Below, piece after piece: positions 36,535 through 45,073 of a stretch of DNA of 64,000 nucleotides. The position numbers were made by a program, and so were the translations under genes. The first letter of the stretch is position 1, and each line of letters opens with the position of its first letter. Origin of the DNA: an uncultured bacterium (lineage in GTDB: Bacteria > Planctomycetota > JAJSAM01 > JAJVHW01); assembly GCA_937996235.1 (NCBI GenBank), contig CALKVK010000009.1:248001-312000 (forward strand). The letters are read 5' to 3'. A model generated the notes under the pieces. That model was not told where the DNA came from. It did not search any database and saw nothing but the letters and a program-made list of their open reading frames with translations.

Positions 36535-37331
36535 GACGCGCCGTCCCTCCGGGCGCGGACGGCCGACCCGGCGCGTGCGCCGAGCCGCGCGGCCGCGTCG
36601 CCGTCGCGCACCGCGACCTCCAGGAAGCCCACGCTGCCCGTGTAGACGAGGAGCTCGCCGGGCGCGACGTCGCCGTACGTGGTCGCGCGGCGCACCACGC
36701 GCTGCCCCTCGATCTCGAACGCCCAGTCCGCGGCCGCCCCCTCGAGCTCGCCCGGCAGGAGGTTCGTCACCAGGTTGCCGAACCGGTCCACGTGCAGCAC
36801 GCGCCCGAGCGCCTCGGCCGGGCCCACGTCGGGGGCGAAACCCGGGAGGTCGGCGAGGTCGGTCGCCGGCTCGCCGACGAGGGCGAAGTCGATGCCGCGC
36901 ACGAGGTGCGCCGCGAGCGGCGCCAGCACGTCGCGGCCGTGGAACGTCGCGCTGCGGCGCGGCCGCAGCAGGCGCTCGTTCGACACGGTGCGCGCGTCGG
37001 AGACGCCGCCGAGGGCGTCGAGGACCGGTGCGAGGAGGCCGTTGTCGGGTGCGATGAACGTATGACCGCCCGCGCGGACGGCGACGACGCGGCGCTCCGT
37101 GCCGACGCCCGGGTCCACGACGCAGACGTGGATGGTGCCCCGCGGCAGGAACGGCACGCCCGAGAGCAGCGCGAACGCGGCGTCGAACAGGTCGCCGCGC
37201 GCGATCCCGTGCGTGACGTCGAGGACGTCCGCCTCGGGCGCGAGGGCGCGGATGACGCCGCGCATCACGCCCGCGTAGACGTCGGTGGTGCCGAAGTCGG
37301 TGTAGAGCGCGACGAAGCGCGGCCGGGGCAT
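36531..37331 (-). CDS. S-adenosyl-L-methionine hydroxide adenosyltransferase
   Basis: The product is 266 residues. The family (formerly DUF62, related to fluorinase and chlorinase) hydrolyses SAM to adenosine and methionine. Seen: LYTDFGTTDVYAGVMRGV, VDPGVGTERRVVAV, APDNGLLAPVLD, HGRDVLAPLAAHL and DRFGNLVTN, all conserved positions for SAM binding. The ATG at 37331 is placed by homology; an RBS is not obvious. Its stop overlaps the GTG of larC by four bases, so the pair is translationally coupled, which links it to nickel-pincer cofactor synthesis or to a purine/SAM balance, an inference. Divergent from the next gene (101 bases between starts). Confidence 0.93.
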
Positions 37332-37432
37332 CGGGGCAGGATAGCGGCGGCGCCGCTCGGGCGTGCACGCGGCACGCGTGATCCGCGCGCCGCCTTGGTA
37401 ACCTCCCGCGGTCCACGCCCCCGGAGGTCCCG

Positions 37433-39565
37433 ATGCGCACGAAGCTCGCCGCCGCGTTCCTCGCCGCCCTGTCCCTGCCCGCGCTCGCGCCCGCGGCGCA
37501 CGCACAGGACGCGCCCGCCCCCGCGGCGGGCGCCGCACAGGCCGCGTGGGACTACCCGCGCGAGGTGCGCGCGGGCGGGCAGCGCGTGAAGCTGCACGAG
37601 CCGAGCGTGCTCGAGTACGCGCTCGACAGCGGCGCCTGCACGCTGCGCGTGCCGGTCGAGGTCACCGACGGCGTGGGGCGCGTGACGTGGGGCGCCGCGG
37701 AGATCGCCGGTCGCGCCCACCTCGACCTCGACGCGCGCCTCGTGCTCGTGGACGGGCTCGCCCTCGGCACCGTCGCCGTGCCGGAGCACGACGCGACGCT
37801 GCTCGCGAAGATCGTCGAGGGACTCCCCGCCGTGCTGCCGGCGGAACTGCTCCTGCGGCTCGAGCTGTTCACGGACCGCCCGAACGCGACGCGGCTCGAG
37901 GAGACGCCGGACACGAAGGTGAGCATGCGCGGGCCCGCGATCGTCGTGCGCCGTACGCCCGCGCTGCTCGTGCAGATCGACGGCGAGCCGGTGACGGTCA
38001 AGATCCCGGAGTCGTCGCTCGAGTACGTCGTGAACACGGCCACCGACCTCGTGCGCGATCCGGGCGAGGGCAAGTGGTACATGCTGGTGGACCAGTGGTG
38101 GGCCACGGCGCCGAAGATCGAGGGGCCCTGGACGTGGCTCGAGGGCAAGTTCCCCATCGCGCTGACGCAGCTCCCGATCGACCACCCGCGCGGCCACCTG
38201 CGCATGTTCATCCCCGGCACGAAGCGCAACGCCAAGCGCGTCTCGAAGGGCGAGCCGGAGCGGCCGGCCGCGCTGCCCGAGGTCATCGTCGCCACGAAGC
38301 CGACGGAGCTCGTGCTGCTGCGCGGCGACCCGCTCTTCACGCTGGTCCCGGGCGTGACGCTGATGACCGTCGCCAACAGCGAGAGCGACATCCTCTTCCA
38401 CCCGAAGACGGCGAAGTACTTCCTGCTCCTGTCGGGCCGCTGGCTCTCGGCCGACGACGTCGACGGCCCGTGGACGGAGCACTTCGGTCCGCTGCCCGAG
38501 GAGTTCGCGAAGATCCCGCGCAACCACGCGCGCGGCCACGTGCGCTGGTGCGTGCCGGGCACGCCCGAGGCGGCCGAGGCCGCCGCGCGCGCCGCGCTGC
38601 CCGAGCGCGCCCTGCTGCACCAGCGCATCCAGGCGAACGTGCAGTACGACGGCAAGAAGCCGGAGTCGGCGCCGCTCGACGGCACCGAGGTGCGGCGCGT
38701 GACGAACACCGAGGACGACGTCCTCCAGGTCGGCAACGCGTTCTACGGCTGCATCCGGGGCGCGTGGTTCCGCTCGTCCGACGGCACGCAGGGCTGGAAG
38801 CCGGTCGAGGCGGTGCCGGAGACGCTCGCGGCGGTGCCCGACGGCACGGGCTTCGCGCACGTCAACGCCTGCAAGGCCCACGGCGCCGACGGCAAGGGCT
38901 TCCGCTTCTCCGTCGCGGGCGCCTACTACGGGACGTTCGTCCACAAGGGCGCGCCCGTCTACGGCAACGGCTGGGACCGCACGGGCCTGCTGCGCCGCGA
39001 CAACTGGTACCCGCAGGCGCGGGCCTTCGGCGAGAACCGCTGGTACGACCCCGCCGCGGGCATCTTCCAGCCGCGCACCGTCAAGTACGACGAGAGCGGC
39101 CGGCCGGTCTCCGAGCCGTGGTCGCCGTACACCGCGAGCTACGGGCGCGTGCGCTGGTACGCGAACCGCTACTTCCAGGGCGGCCGGCGCATGTTCCCCT
39201 GGGAGCAGGACGACCCGTGGTTCGACACGTCCGCCGCCCGCGCGTACGTCTACTCGATCTGGACGAGCGATGTGATCGACCGCGACGGTCTCGCGCCCGA
39301 CCGCTTCCCGCTCGGCGACCGCAGCGCGGAGGTCTCGCCGACCGACCCCGCCGTGTTCTGCAATGCGACGGGCCACGCGTTCCGGCTCACGGCCGCCGGC
39401 GGCGTCGAGGGCTGGGGCGACGGCAAGTGGGCCGCGGTGGCGACGCCGGACGCCGACGTGCGCGCGCGCCTCGACGCGCTCGCGCGCGTGCGCTCCTTCG
39501 CGGCCGACCTGGCGCGGTGGGCGGCGCAGCGCCGCGCGCCCCTGCCCGAGAACTCCGTCTTCTGA
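37433..39565 (+). CDS. Secreted repeat protein related to carbohydrate-binding V/XII-type annotated proteins
   Basis: The product is 710 residues; the ATG follows GGAGG by six bases. The signal peptide ends AAHAQ|DAPAP. Three related modules of about 70 residues lie near 196, 312 and 421. They share the pattern N(T/S)..D(L/I/V)......YY/F.LL.G.W..A...(D/E)GPW (for example FLLLSGRWLSADDVDGPWTE). Proteins with the same modules in Proteobacteria carry the label carbohydrate-binding family V/XII, but I know of no experimental function. The C-terminal part is aromatic-rich (RVRWYANRYFQGGRRMFPWE). No catalytic motif was seen. Two GC-rich hairpins follow its stop, facing the convergent next gene. Confidence 0.8.
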   Translation: MRTKLAAAFLAALSLPALAPAAHAQDAPAPAAGAAQAAWDYPREVRAGGQRVKLHEPSVLEYALDSGACTLRVPVEVTDGVGRVTWGAAEIAGRAHLDLDARLVLVDGLALGTVAVPEHDATLLAKIVEGLPAVLPAELLLRLELFTDRPNATRLEETPDTKVSMRGPAIVVRRTPALLVQIDGEPVTVKIPESSLEYVVNTATDLVRDPGEGKWYMLVDQWWATAPKIEGPWTWLEGKFPIALTQLPIDHPRGHLRMFIPGTKRNAKRVSKGEPERPAALPEVIVATKPTELVLLRGDPLFTLVPGVTLMTVANSESDILFHPKTAKYFLLLSGRWLSADDVDGPWTEHFGPLPEEFAKIPRNHARGHVRWCVPGTPEAAEAAARAALPERALLHQRIQANVQYDGKKPESAPLDGTEVRRVTNTEDDVLQVGNAFYGCIRGAWFRSSDGTQGWKPVEAVPETLAAVPDGTGFAHVNACKAHGADGKGFRFSVAGAYYGTFVHKGAPVYGNGWDRTGLLRRDNWYPQARAFGENRWYDPAAGIFQPRTVKYDESGRPVSEPWSPYTASYGRVRWYANRYFQGGRRMFPWEQDDPWFDTSAARAYVYSIWTSDVIDRDGLAPDRFPLGDRSAEVSPTDPAVFCNATGHAFRLTAAGGVEGWGDGKWAAVATPDADVRARLDALARVRSFAADLARWAAQRRAPLPENSVF

Positions 39566-39566
39566 A

Positions 39567-39601
39567 GGCGCGGTGACGCGCCGCCGTCCGCGCGCGGCGG
39601 C
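39567..39601. terminator. Paired GC-rich stem-loops between convergent genes
   Basis: GGCGCG/CGCGCC with a 4-base loop (39567-39582), overlapped by GCCGCC/GGCGGC (39580-39601), fill the 36-base gap between two convergent genes. No T-run follows on either strand, so a bidirectional terminator is plausible rather than shown. Confidence 0.4.
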
Positions 39602-40054
39602 TCACTCCTCCGCGTCGTCGTCGGCGTCGCCCGACTCGTCCGCGTCGTCGTCGTCGTCGTCGTCAGCCCAGACGTCGTCCTCGTCGGAGTCGTGCACGCG
39701 CGCGTCGAGGTCCTCGTCCGGGAACGCCTCGTCGAAGCTCCAGACGCCGGAGAAGTGACTCAGCCGGTCGTCCTCGGTCTTGTTGAAGTCCCCGACCTCG
39801 ATCAGGTTGAAGACGATGTTCCCGACGTCCTCGGTGGAGCGGACGCCCCAGTCGTCGAGCACCGTGCGGGCCAGGAACCCGAACTCCTCGCGGGCGAGCA
39901 GCCGGAACGACTCGAGCAGCTCGCGCGCCGAGACGTGGCGGTGCTCGCCCGCGCGCTCGATGGCGAAGCGCAGGGCCTCGCGCACGAAGTCGTACGCACC
40001 GCGCCGGTAGCGCGGATCGCGGCGCACGAGGTCGGTGAGCGGGTCGTCGCTCAT
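39602..40054 (-). CDS. Minf_1886 family protein (Verrucomicrobia/Planctomycetes-restricted)
   Basis: The product is 150 residues. The conserved core covers residues 1-110: YRRGAYDFVREALRFAIERA, HVSARELLESFRLLAREEFG, FLARTVLDDWGVRSTEDVG and GNIVFNLIEVGDFNKTEDDR. It matches the family known as Minf_1886 or Verruco/Plancto-restricted protein, whose function is not known. The last 35 residues are almost entirely acidic (DDDDDDDADES), encoded partly by seven tandem GTC units (39644-39664). It begins 19 bases after the metG stop, so it is probably co-transcribed with metG. The family's restricted distribution is one of the best clues to the phylum of this DNA. Confidence 0.93.
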   Translation of the reverse strand: MSDDPLTDLVRRDPRYRRGAYDFVREALRFAIERAGEHRHVSARELLESFRLLAREEFGFLARTVLDDWGVRSTEDVGNIVFNLIEVGDFNKTEDDRLSHFSGVWSFDEAFPDEDLDARVHDSDEDDVWADDDDDDDADESGDADDDAEE

Positions 40055-40073
40055 CGAGGCGTCGCCACGGCGC

Positions 40074-41678
40074 TCATGCCGAAGGGATCGCCTCCGGCGG
40101 GACGCGCGGGAAGAGGTTCGGCGGCGCGCCGAGCGGCGTGCCCGCGGGGACCGCGTCGAGCGCACGCTCGCGCGCGAAGTCGAGCGGACCCGTGACGCCG
40201 AGCGCCGCGCGCAGCTCGCCGAGGGCGCGCGGCAGGATCGGCTCGGCCGCGAGCGCTGCGACGCGCAGAGCGGCGAGCGACCAGCCGAGGACGGCCCGCG
40301 CACGGGGCAGCCCCGCCTCGGTCTTGACGAGCTTCCACGGCGCCTCGTCCGAGAGATAGAGCGACACGGCGTCGATGCACCCGCGCACCGCGGCCGCGAC
40401 GGCCAGCGTGTCGAGCGTCTCGGGCACCGCCGCGGCGGCGGCCGCCGCCGCTTCCGCCGCCGCGCGCACGGGCGCCTCGCGCGGCCCGGCGTCGGGCAGC
40501 CCGGGGAACCGCCCGTCGCAGGCCCCCGCCGCCATCTTCAGCAGGCGGTTGGCCGTGTTGCCGATGCCGTTCGCGAGGTCGGTGTTCACGCGCTCGCGAA
40601 CGACGTCCCAGTCGAACTGCGTGTCGTCGCCGGGCTTCATGGCGGTGGCGAGGAACCAGCGCGTGCCGTCGGTGCCGAAGACGTCGAGGAGACCGTCGAC
40701 GGTCGGCAGCGGGCGCTCGTCCGCGGCCGCGTCGAGGCGCTTCGACTTCGAGAGCTTCCCGCCCTGCCGGTCGAGCAGCCAGCCGTGCGCGAGGATGCGC
40801 CGCGGCAGCGGCTCGCCGACCGCGAGGAGCAGGGTCGGCCAGTAGACGGCGTGCGTCGTGAGGATGTCCTTGCCGATCACGTGCACGTCGGCCGGCCACC
40901 AGCGCGCGTGGCGCGCGGCCGCCTCGGCGCCGTCGGCGAGATAGCCGACCGCGCTCTCGTAGTTGAAGAGCGCGTCCACCCAGACGTAGCACACGAAGCG
41001 CTCGTCGAAGGGCAGCGGCACGCCCCACGTCAGCCGCTCGCGGCTGCGGCTGATGCAGAGGTCCGCGACGCCCTGCGCGAGGAAGCCGAGCACCTCGTTC
41101 CGGCGCTTCGCCGGCTCGATCGAGAACGTGCCGTCCTCGATCGCGGCACGCAGCCGCTCCGCGTACGCCGACATGCGGAAGTAGTAGTTGTCCTCGGCGA
41201 TGCGCGCGACCTCGTGCAGGTCGGGGAACTCCGGGCAGCGGCCGCCGCCGCGCTCGCGCACGTCGGTCTCGCTCCAGAAGCGCTCGCAGCGCGCGCAGTA
41301 CCAGCCCTCGTACGGCGCGAGGTAGATGTCGCCCGACGCGTGGAGCCGCTCGAGGACGCGCGTGACGACGCGCGTGTGGCGCTCCTCCGTCGTGCGCAGG
41401 AAGTCGTCGTGCCGCGTCTCGAGCCGCGCGAGCAGCGCGCGGAAGTGCGCCGACATCTCGTCGCAGTGCTCCTGCGGCGAGATCCCGCGCGCGGCCGCCG
41501 AGTCCTGCACCTTCTGTCCGTGCTCGTCGGTCCCGGTCAGGAACCACGTCGGGACGCCGAGCAGGCGGTGGTAGCCGGCGAGCACGTCCGCGAGCACCGA
41601 CGCGTACGCGTGGCCGACGTGCGGACGGTCGTTCACGTAGTAGATGGGCGTCGTGACGTAGAAGCGCTCGGGGGGCAT
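40074..41678 (-). CDS. metG: Methionyl-tRNA synthetase
   Basis: The product is 534 residues. The HIGH motif is HVGH (20-23) after TPIYYVNDRP. KMSKS is present as KLSKS in GGKLSKSKR. The connective peptide has CARC (YCARCERFW) but the second pair is reduced (RCPEFPDL), so at most one zinc knuckle can form. The anticodon-binding helix-bundle domain follows (VVRERVNTDLANGIGNTANR) and there is no C-terminal tRNA-binding EMAP domain. It charges both initiator and elongator tRNAMet. Its ATG is clear, with the Minf_1886 gene directly downstream and a divergent LOG-family gene 98 bases upstream. Confidence 0.97.
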   Translation of the reverse strand: MPPERFYVTTPIYYVNDRPHVGHAYASVLADVLAGYHRLLGVPTWFLTGTDEHGQKVQDSAAARGISPQEHCDEMSAHFRALLARLETRHDDFLRTTEERHTRVVTRVLERLHASGDIYLAPYEGWYCARCERFWSETDVRERGGGRCPEFPDLHEVARIAEDNYYFRMSAYAERLRAAIEDGTFSIEPAKRRNEVLGFLAQGVADLCISRSRERLTWGVPLPFDERFVCYVWVDALFNYESAVGYLADGAEAAARHARWWPADVHVIGKDILTTHAVYWPTLLLAVGEPLPRRILAHGWLLDRQGGKLSKSKRLDAAADERPLPTVDGLLDVFGTDGTRWFLATAMKPGDDTQFDWDVVRERVNTDLANGIGNTANRLLKMAAGACDGRFPGLPDAGPREAPVRAAAEAAAAAAAAVPETLDTLAVAAAVRGCIDAVSLYLSDEAPWKLVKTEAGLPRARAVLGWSLAALRVAALAAEPILPRALGELRAALGVTGPLDFARERALDAVPAGTPLGAPPNLFPRVPPEAIPSA

Positions 41679-41776
41679 GGCGCGGCGAGTCTACCGAACC
41701 GTGCGGCGCGGACGCGGCAATGCACACAGCCCCGCGGCGCCCTTGCTACCTTCGCCGCCCGCCGGAGGTGCCCGCC

Positions 41777-42673
41777 ATGGACTCGCCCGATGCCCGTTCG
41801 CCCGCCGAGAACCTGCGCCGCATCCTCGAGAGCCCGACGTACCTGCGTGCGTACGAGGACATCGCGCTCATGCACCAGCCGGAGCTGCGGCCGGTGCGGC
41901 TGCAGCTCGAGCTCCTGAAGGCGGAGCTGATCCAGCAGGAGGAGCGCATCGAGAGCACGGTGGTGCTCTTCGGCGGCTCGCGCATCCCCGACCCCGACGA
42001 CGCCGAGGCGCGCGTGCGCACGGCGCGTCGGCGCCTGCGCCGCGACCCGGAGAGCGTGGCGGCGCAGTTCGACCTGCGCGTCGCCGAGAACCTCGCGAAG
42101 AAGGCGCGCTACTACGGCGAGGCGCGGCGCTTCGCGGAGACGGTCTCGCGCATGTGCCAGTCCGGCGGGCGGCTGCACTACGTGATCGTGACGGGCGGCG
42201 GGCCCGGGATCATGGAGGCCGGCAACCGCGGCGCGTGGGACGCCGGCGCGCGCACCATGGGGATGAACATCACGCTGCCCCACGAGCAGGCGCCGAACCC
42301 GTACATCACGCCCGAGCTGTGCTTCCAGTTCCACTACTTCGCCGTGCGCAAGATGCACCTGCTGCTGCGCGCGAAGGCGGCCGTGTTCTTCCCCGGCGGC
42401 TTCGGGACCCTCGACGAGCTGTTCGAGACGCTCACGCTGATCCAGACGCTGAAGATGAAGCCGATCCCGATCGTGCTGGTCGGCGAGGAGTTCTGGAAGC
42501 GCGTCGTCGACTGGGACTACCTCGCGGCCGAGGGCACGATCTCGCCGCGCGACCTCGAGCTGTTCCACGTCTGCGACGACGCCGACGCCGCGTGGCGCCA
42601 CATCTGCGACTTCCACGAGTCGCCGCACCTGCTGCCCGGCGCGGACCCGAGCGAGATGATCGGCGGCGCGTAG
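41777..42673 (+). CDS. LOG-family (lysine decarboxylase-like) protein
   Basis: The product is 298 residues; the ATG follows GGAGGTG. The Rossmann-like domain has the nucleotide-binding motif VTGGGPGIMEAGNRGAW and the signature PGGFGTLDELFETLT (PGGxGTxxE). These proteins are phosphoribohydrolases that free cytokinin bases from nucleotides, or act on other nucleoside monophosphates; none of the family is a true lysine decarboxylase. The N-terminal 75 residues form an extra helical segment (LRPVRLQLELLKAELIQQEE) seen in the longer subgroup. The role in bacteria like this one is unknown, probably nucleotide turnover. Convergent with the mutase gene, sharing a hairpin over the two stop codons. Confidence 0.92.
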   Translation: MDSPDARSPAENLRRILESPTYLRAYEDIALMHQPELRPVRLQLELLKAELIQQEERIESTVVLFGGSRIPDPDDAEARVRTARRRLRRDPESVAAQFDLRVAENLAKKARYYGEARRFAETVSRMCQSGGRLHYVIVTGGGPGIMEAGNRGAWDAGARTMGMNITLPHEQAPNPYITPELCFQFHYFAVRKMHLLLRAKAAVFFPGGFGTLDELFETLTLIQTLKMKPIPIVLVGEEFWKRVVDWDYLAAEGTISPRDLELFHVCDDADAAWRHICDFHESPHLLPGADPSEMIGGA

Positions 42674-42692
42674 CCGCGGAGTACCCGGCTAC
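42670..42692. terminator. Stem-loop spanning both stop codons of convergent genes
   Basis: GTAGCCG (42670-42676) pairs perfectly with CGGCTAC (42686-42692) around a 9-base loop. The left arm holds the TAG of the LOG gene, the right arm the TAG of the mutase gene read on the other strand. The only intergenic bases are inside the hairpin. Probably a shared bidirectional terminator. Confidence 0.5.
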
Positions 42693-44023
42693 TCGGGCGT
42701 GCCGAGCAGGCCGAGGAGCTGTCCGCGCGCGGTCTCGAACGTCGCCGTGTCGTCGGCCTCGAGCACGAGGCGCAGCAGCGGCTCGGTGTTCGACTTGCGG
42801 ACGTTGCACCACCACGTCGGGTACTCGACGGTGATGCCGTCGAGCCGGTCCTGCCGCGCGTCGGGGAACGCCGCGGCGACGGCCTCGATCAGTCCGTCCT
42901 TGTCCTCGACGTGGAAGTTCAGCTCGCCCGTCGTCGGGTAGCGGCGCAGCGGCGCGACGATCTGCGAGAGCGGCGCGTCGGTGCGGGAGAGCTGCGCGAG
43001 CACGAGCCCCGCGGCGTAGACGGCCGAGTCCGTGTACCAGAGGTCGCGGAAGTAGAAGTGTCCGGAGAGCTCGCCGCCGTAGGGCCCCGCGTGACGGCGC
43101 AGCGTCGCCTTCATGAACGCGTGTCCGACACGCTCCCGCACCGGCTCGCCCCCGAGCGCGCGGATCGTCTGCGGCACGACGCGCGAGGAGCGCAGGTCGT
43201 AGACCACGCGGCAGCCCGGCTCCGGCGGCACGAGCTCGTTCGCGAGCAGCGCCGTCGCGAGGTCGTTGCCGAGGATCACGCCCTTCTCGTCGCAGAAGCA
43301 GGCGCGGTCCGCGTCGCCGTCGAACGCGATGCCGAGATCGCAGCCGTGCTCGAGCACGGCGCGCTGCACGTCGCGCATGTTCTCGGGCTGGAGCGGGTTC
43401 GCCTCGTGGTTCGGGAACGTGCCGTCCGGCTCGAGGAAGAGCCCGTCGATGTCGATCGGCAGACGCGCGAGCACGTTCTCGACCTCGAGTCCGCCCATGC
43501 CGTTGCCGCAGTCCACCGCGACGCGCAGGCGCCGCTTGCCGAAGCGCAGCATCGACGCGAGGCGCTTGCCGTACGCGGGCTTCACGTCGGTGCTCGACAC
43601 GCCGCCGCGCTGGGCGACCGGCGGCGGCAGCGTGCCGCGCACGAGCGCCTCGATCTCGGCGAGGCCTGAGTTGCCGCCGACGGGCACCACGTCCTTCGCC
43701 GAGATCTTGAAGCCGTTGTACTCGGCCGGATTGTGCGACGCGGTGACCATGACGCCGCCGTCGGTGCCGAGGCTGCCCACCGCGAAGTACTGCATCGGCG
43801 TGCTGACGACGCCGATGTCCACGACGTCGCACCCGGCCGCGTTGATGCCGCGGACCAGCGCCTGCGAGAGGCCGACGCCCGACGCGCGCATGTCGCGGCC
43901 GACGACCAGGCGCCGCGCCCGCAGGTGCACGGCCACCGCCTGCCCCAGGCGCTCGGCCAGCGCCTCGTCGAGGTCCCGCGGCACGATGCCGCGCACGTCG
44001 TACGCCTTGAAGATCCCGGCCAT
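42689..44023 (-). CDS. Phosphomannomutase/phosphoglucomutase
   Basis: The product is 444 residues, four-domain alpha-D-phosphohexomutase. The active-site serine lies in TASHNP (VMVTASHNPAEYNGFK), the metal loop is DGDADR, the sugar-binding loop GGELSGHFYF and the phosphate loop RKSNTEP. It interconverts hexose 1- and 6-phosphates for exopolysaccharide, LPS or nucleotide-sugar synthesis. The ATG at 44023 follows GAGGAG. It starts 21 bases after the threonine aldolase stop, so it may be the last gene of the riboswitch-led unit that begins at btuF. It converges with the LOG gene. ManB/AlgC-type specificity (mannose versus glucose) cannot be separated from sequence. Confidence 0.95.
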   Translation of the reverse strand: MAGIFKAYDVRGIVPRDLDEALAERLGQAVAVHLRARRLVVGRDMRASGVGLSQALVRGINAAGCDVVDIGVVSTPMQYFAVGSLGTDGGVMVTASHNPAEYNGFKISAKDVVPVGGNSGLAEIEALVRGTLPPPVAQRGGVSSTDVKPAYGKRLASMLRFGKRRLRVAVDCGNGMGGLEVENVLARLPIDIDGLFLEPDGTFPNHEANPLQPENMRDVQRAVLEHGCDLGIAFDGDADRACFCDEKGVILGNDLATALLANELVPPEPGCRVVYDLRSSRVVPQTIRALGGEPVRERVGHAFMKATLRRHAGPYGGELSGHFYFRDLWYTDSAVYAAGLVLAQLSRTDAPLSQIVAPLRRYPTTGELNFHVEDKDGLIEAVAAAFPDARQDRLDGITVEYPTWWCNVRKSNTEPLLRLVLEADDTATFETARGQLLGLLGTPE

Positions 44024-44044
44024 TCTGGTGCTCCTCGTCGTCGT

Positions 44045-45073
44045 TCAGGCGGCGTGGCGCCGCAGCAGGGAGAGCAGCCGCGCGACGTCGTCCGCGCCGA
44101 CGTCGTGGTGCGTCACGAAGCGGATGCGGTGCGGCCCGGTCGCGTAGAGCAGGATCTGCTCCTCTGCGGCGGCCGCGACGATCGCGGCGGCGTCGCGCGT
44201 GCCGGTGCCGACGAACAGGATGTTCGTGTCGACGGCCGACGGGTCCACGTCGTAGCCCGGCAGCGCCGCCACGCCCTCCGCGAGGCGCCGCGCGAGCGCG
44301 TGGTCCTCGGCGAGGCGCGTGCGCATCTCGCGCAGGGCGACGAGTCCCGCGGCGGCGATCACGCCGCTCTGGCGCATGCCGCCGCCGAGCCGCTTGCGGT
44401 GGAAGCGCGCGCGGCGCAGGAACTCCGCGTCGCCCGCGAGCAGCGAGCCGACGGGTGCGCACAGCCCCTTCGACAGGCAGACGCTCACGCTGTCGGCGGG
44501 CGCCGCGAGTTCGGCGGGCGCGAGCCCGGACGCGGCCGCGGCGTTGAAGAGCCGCGCGCCGTCGAGGTGCAGCTTCGCGCCGCCCGCGTGCGCGACCTCG
44601 GCGACGGCGCGCACGCCGTCGTGCGGCAGCAGCGCGCCGCCGTGGAAGTTGTGCGTCTGCTCGAGGCACACGAGCGAGGTGCCGGGCGTGTGCTCGCTGC
44701 GCGGGAGCATCCAGCGCCGCACGAGCTCCGGTTCGGGCAGACCGCGCTCGGACGCGAGCGTGCGCACGAGCACGTGCGCGAACATGCCGGCGCCGCCGCC
44801 CTCGAAGCACGCCGTGTGCGCCCACTGCTCGGTGATGACCTGGTCGCCGGGCTGAGTGTGCGTGAGCAGCGCGACCAGGTTGCACATCGTCCCGGAGGGC
44901 ATGAACAGCGCGCCCTCCTTGCCGAGCAGCCGCGCGCCCTCGTGCTCGAGCGCGAGCGTCGTCGGGTCGTGCGCGAGCACGTCGTCGTCCACGGCGGCGG
45001 CCGCCATCGCCGCGCGCATCGCGGCCGTCGGCCGCGTCACCGTGTCCGAGCGGAAGTCGGCGACGCGCGTCAT
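44045..45073 (-). CDS. ltaE: Low-specificity L-threonine aldolase
   Basis: The product is 342 residues. This PLP-dependent enzyme splits threonine to glycine and acetaldehyde. The Schiff-base lysine is in CLSKGLCAPVGSLL. DFRSDTVTRPT at the N-terminus, HLDGARLFNAA and RKRLGGGMRQSG are family signatures. The ATG start overlaps the phosphatase stop (ATGA at 45070-45073), so expression is coupled. Within the B12-controlled region it could also supply or remove threonine-related precursors, but no corrinoid link has been shown. An alternative reading as a serine hydroxymethyltransferase-like protein is excluded by the signatures. Confidence 0.94.
   Translation of the reverse strand: MTRVADFRSDTVTRPTAAMRAAMAAAAVDDDVLAHDPTTLALEHEGARLLGKEGALFMPSGTMCNLVALLTHTQPGDQVITEQWAHTACFEGGGAGMFAHVLVRTLASERGLPEPELVRRWMLPRSEHTPGTSLVCLEQTHNFHGGALLPHDGVRAVAEVAHAGGAKLHLDGARLFNAAAASGLAPAELAAPADSVSVCLSKGLCAPVGSLLAGDAEFLRRARFHRKRLGGGMRQSGVIAAAGLVALREMRTRLAEDHALARRLAEGVAALPGYDVDPSAVDTNILFVGTGTRDAAAIVAAAAEEQILLYATGPHRIRFVTHHDVGADDVARLLSLLRRHAA

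Noticed and set aside
39644..39664. Seven tandem GTC units that could be a regulatory or phase-variable microsatellite
   Set aside because: They encode the acidic tail in frame; a change of whole units only alters the number of Asp residues.
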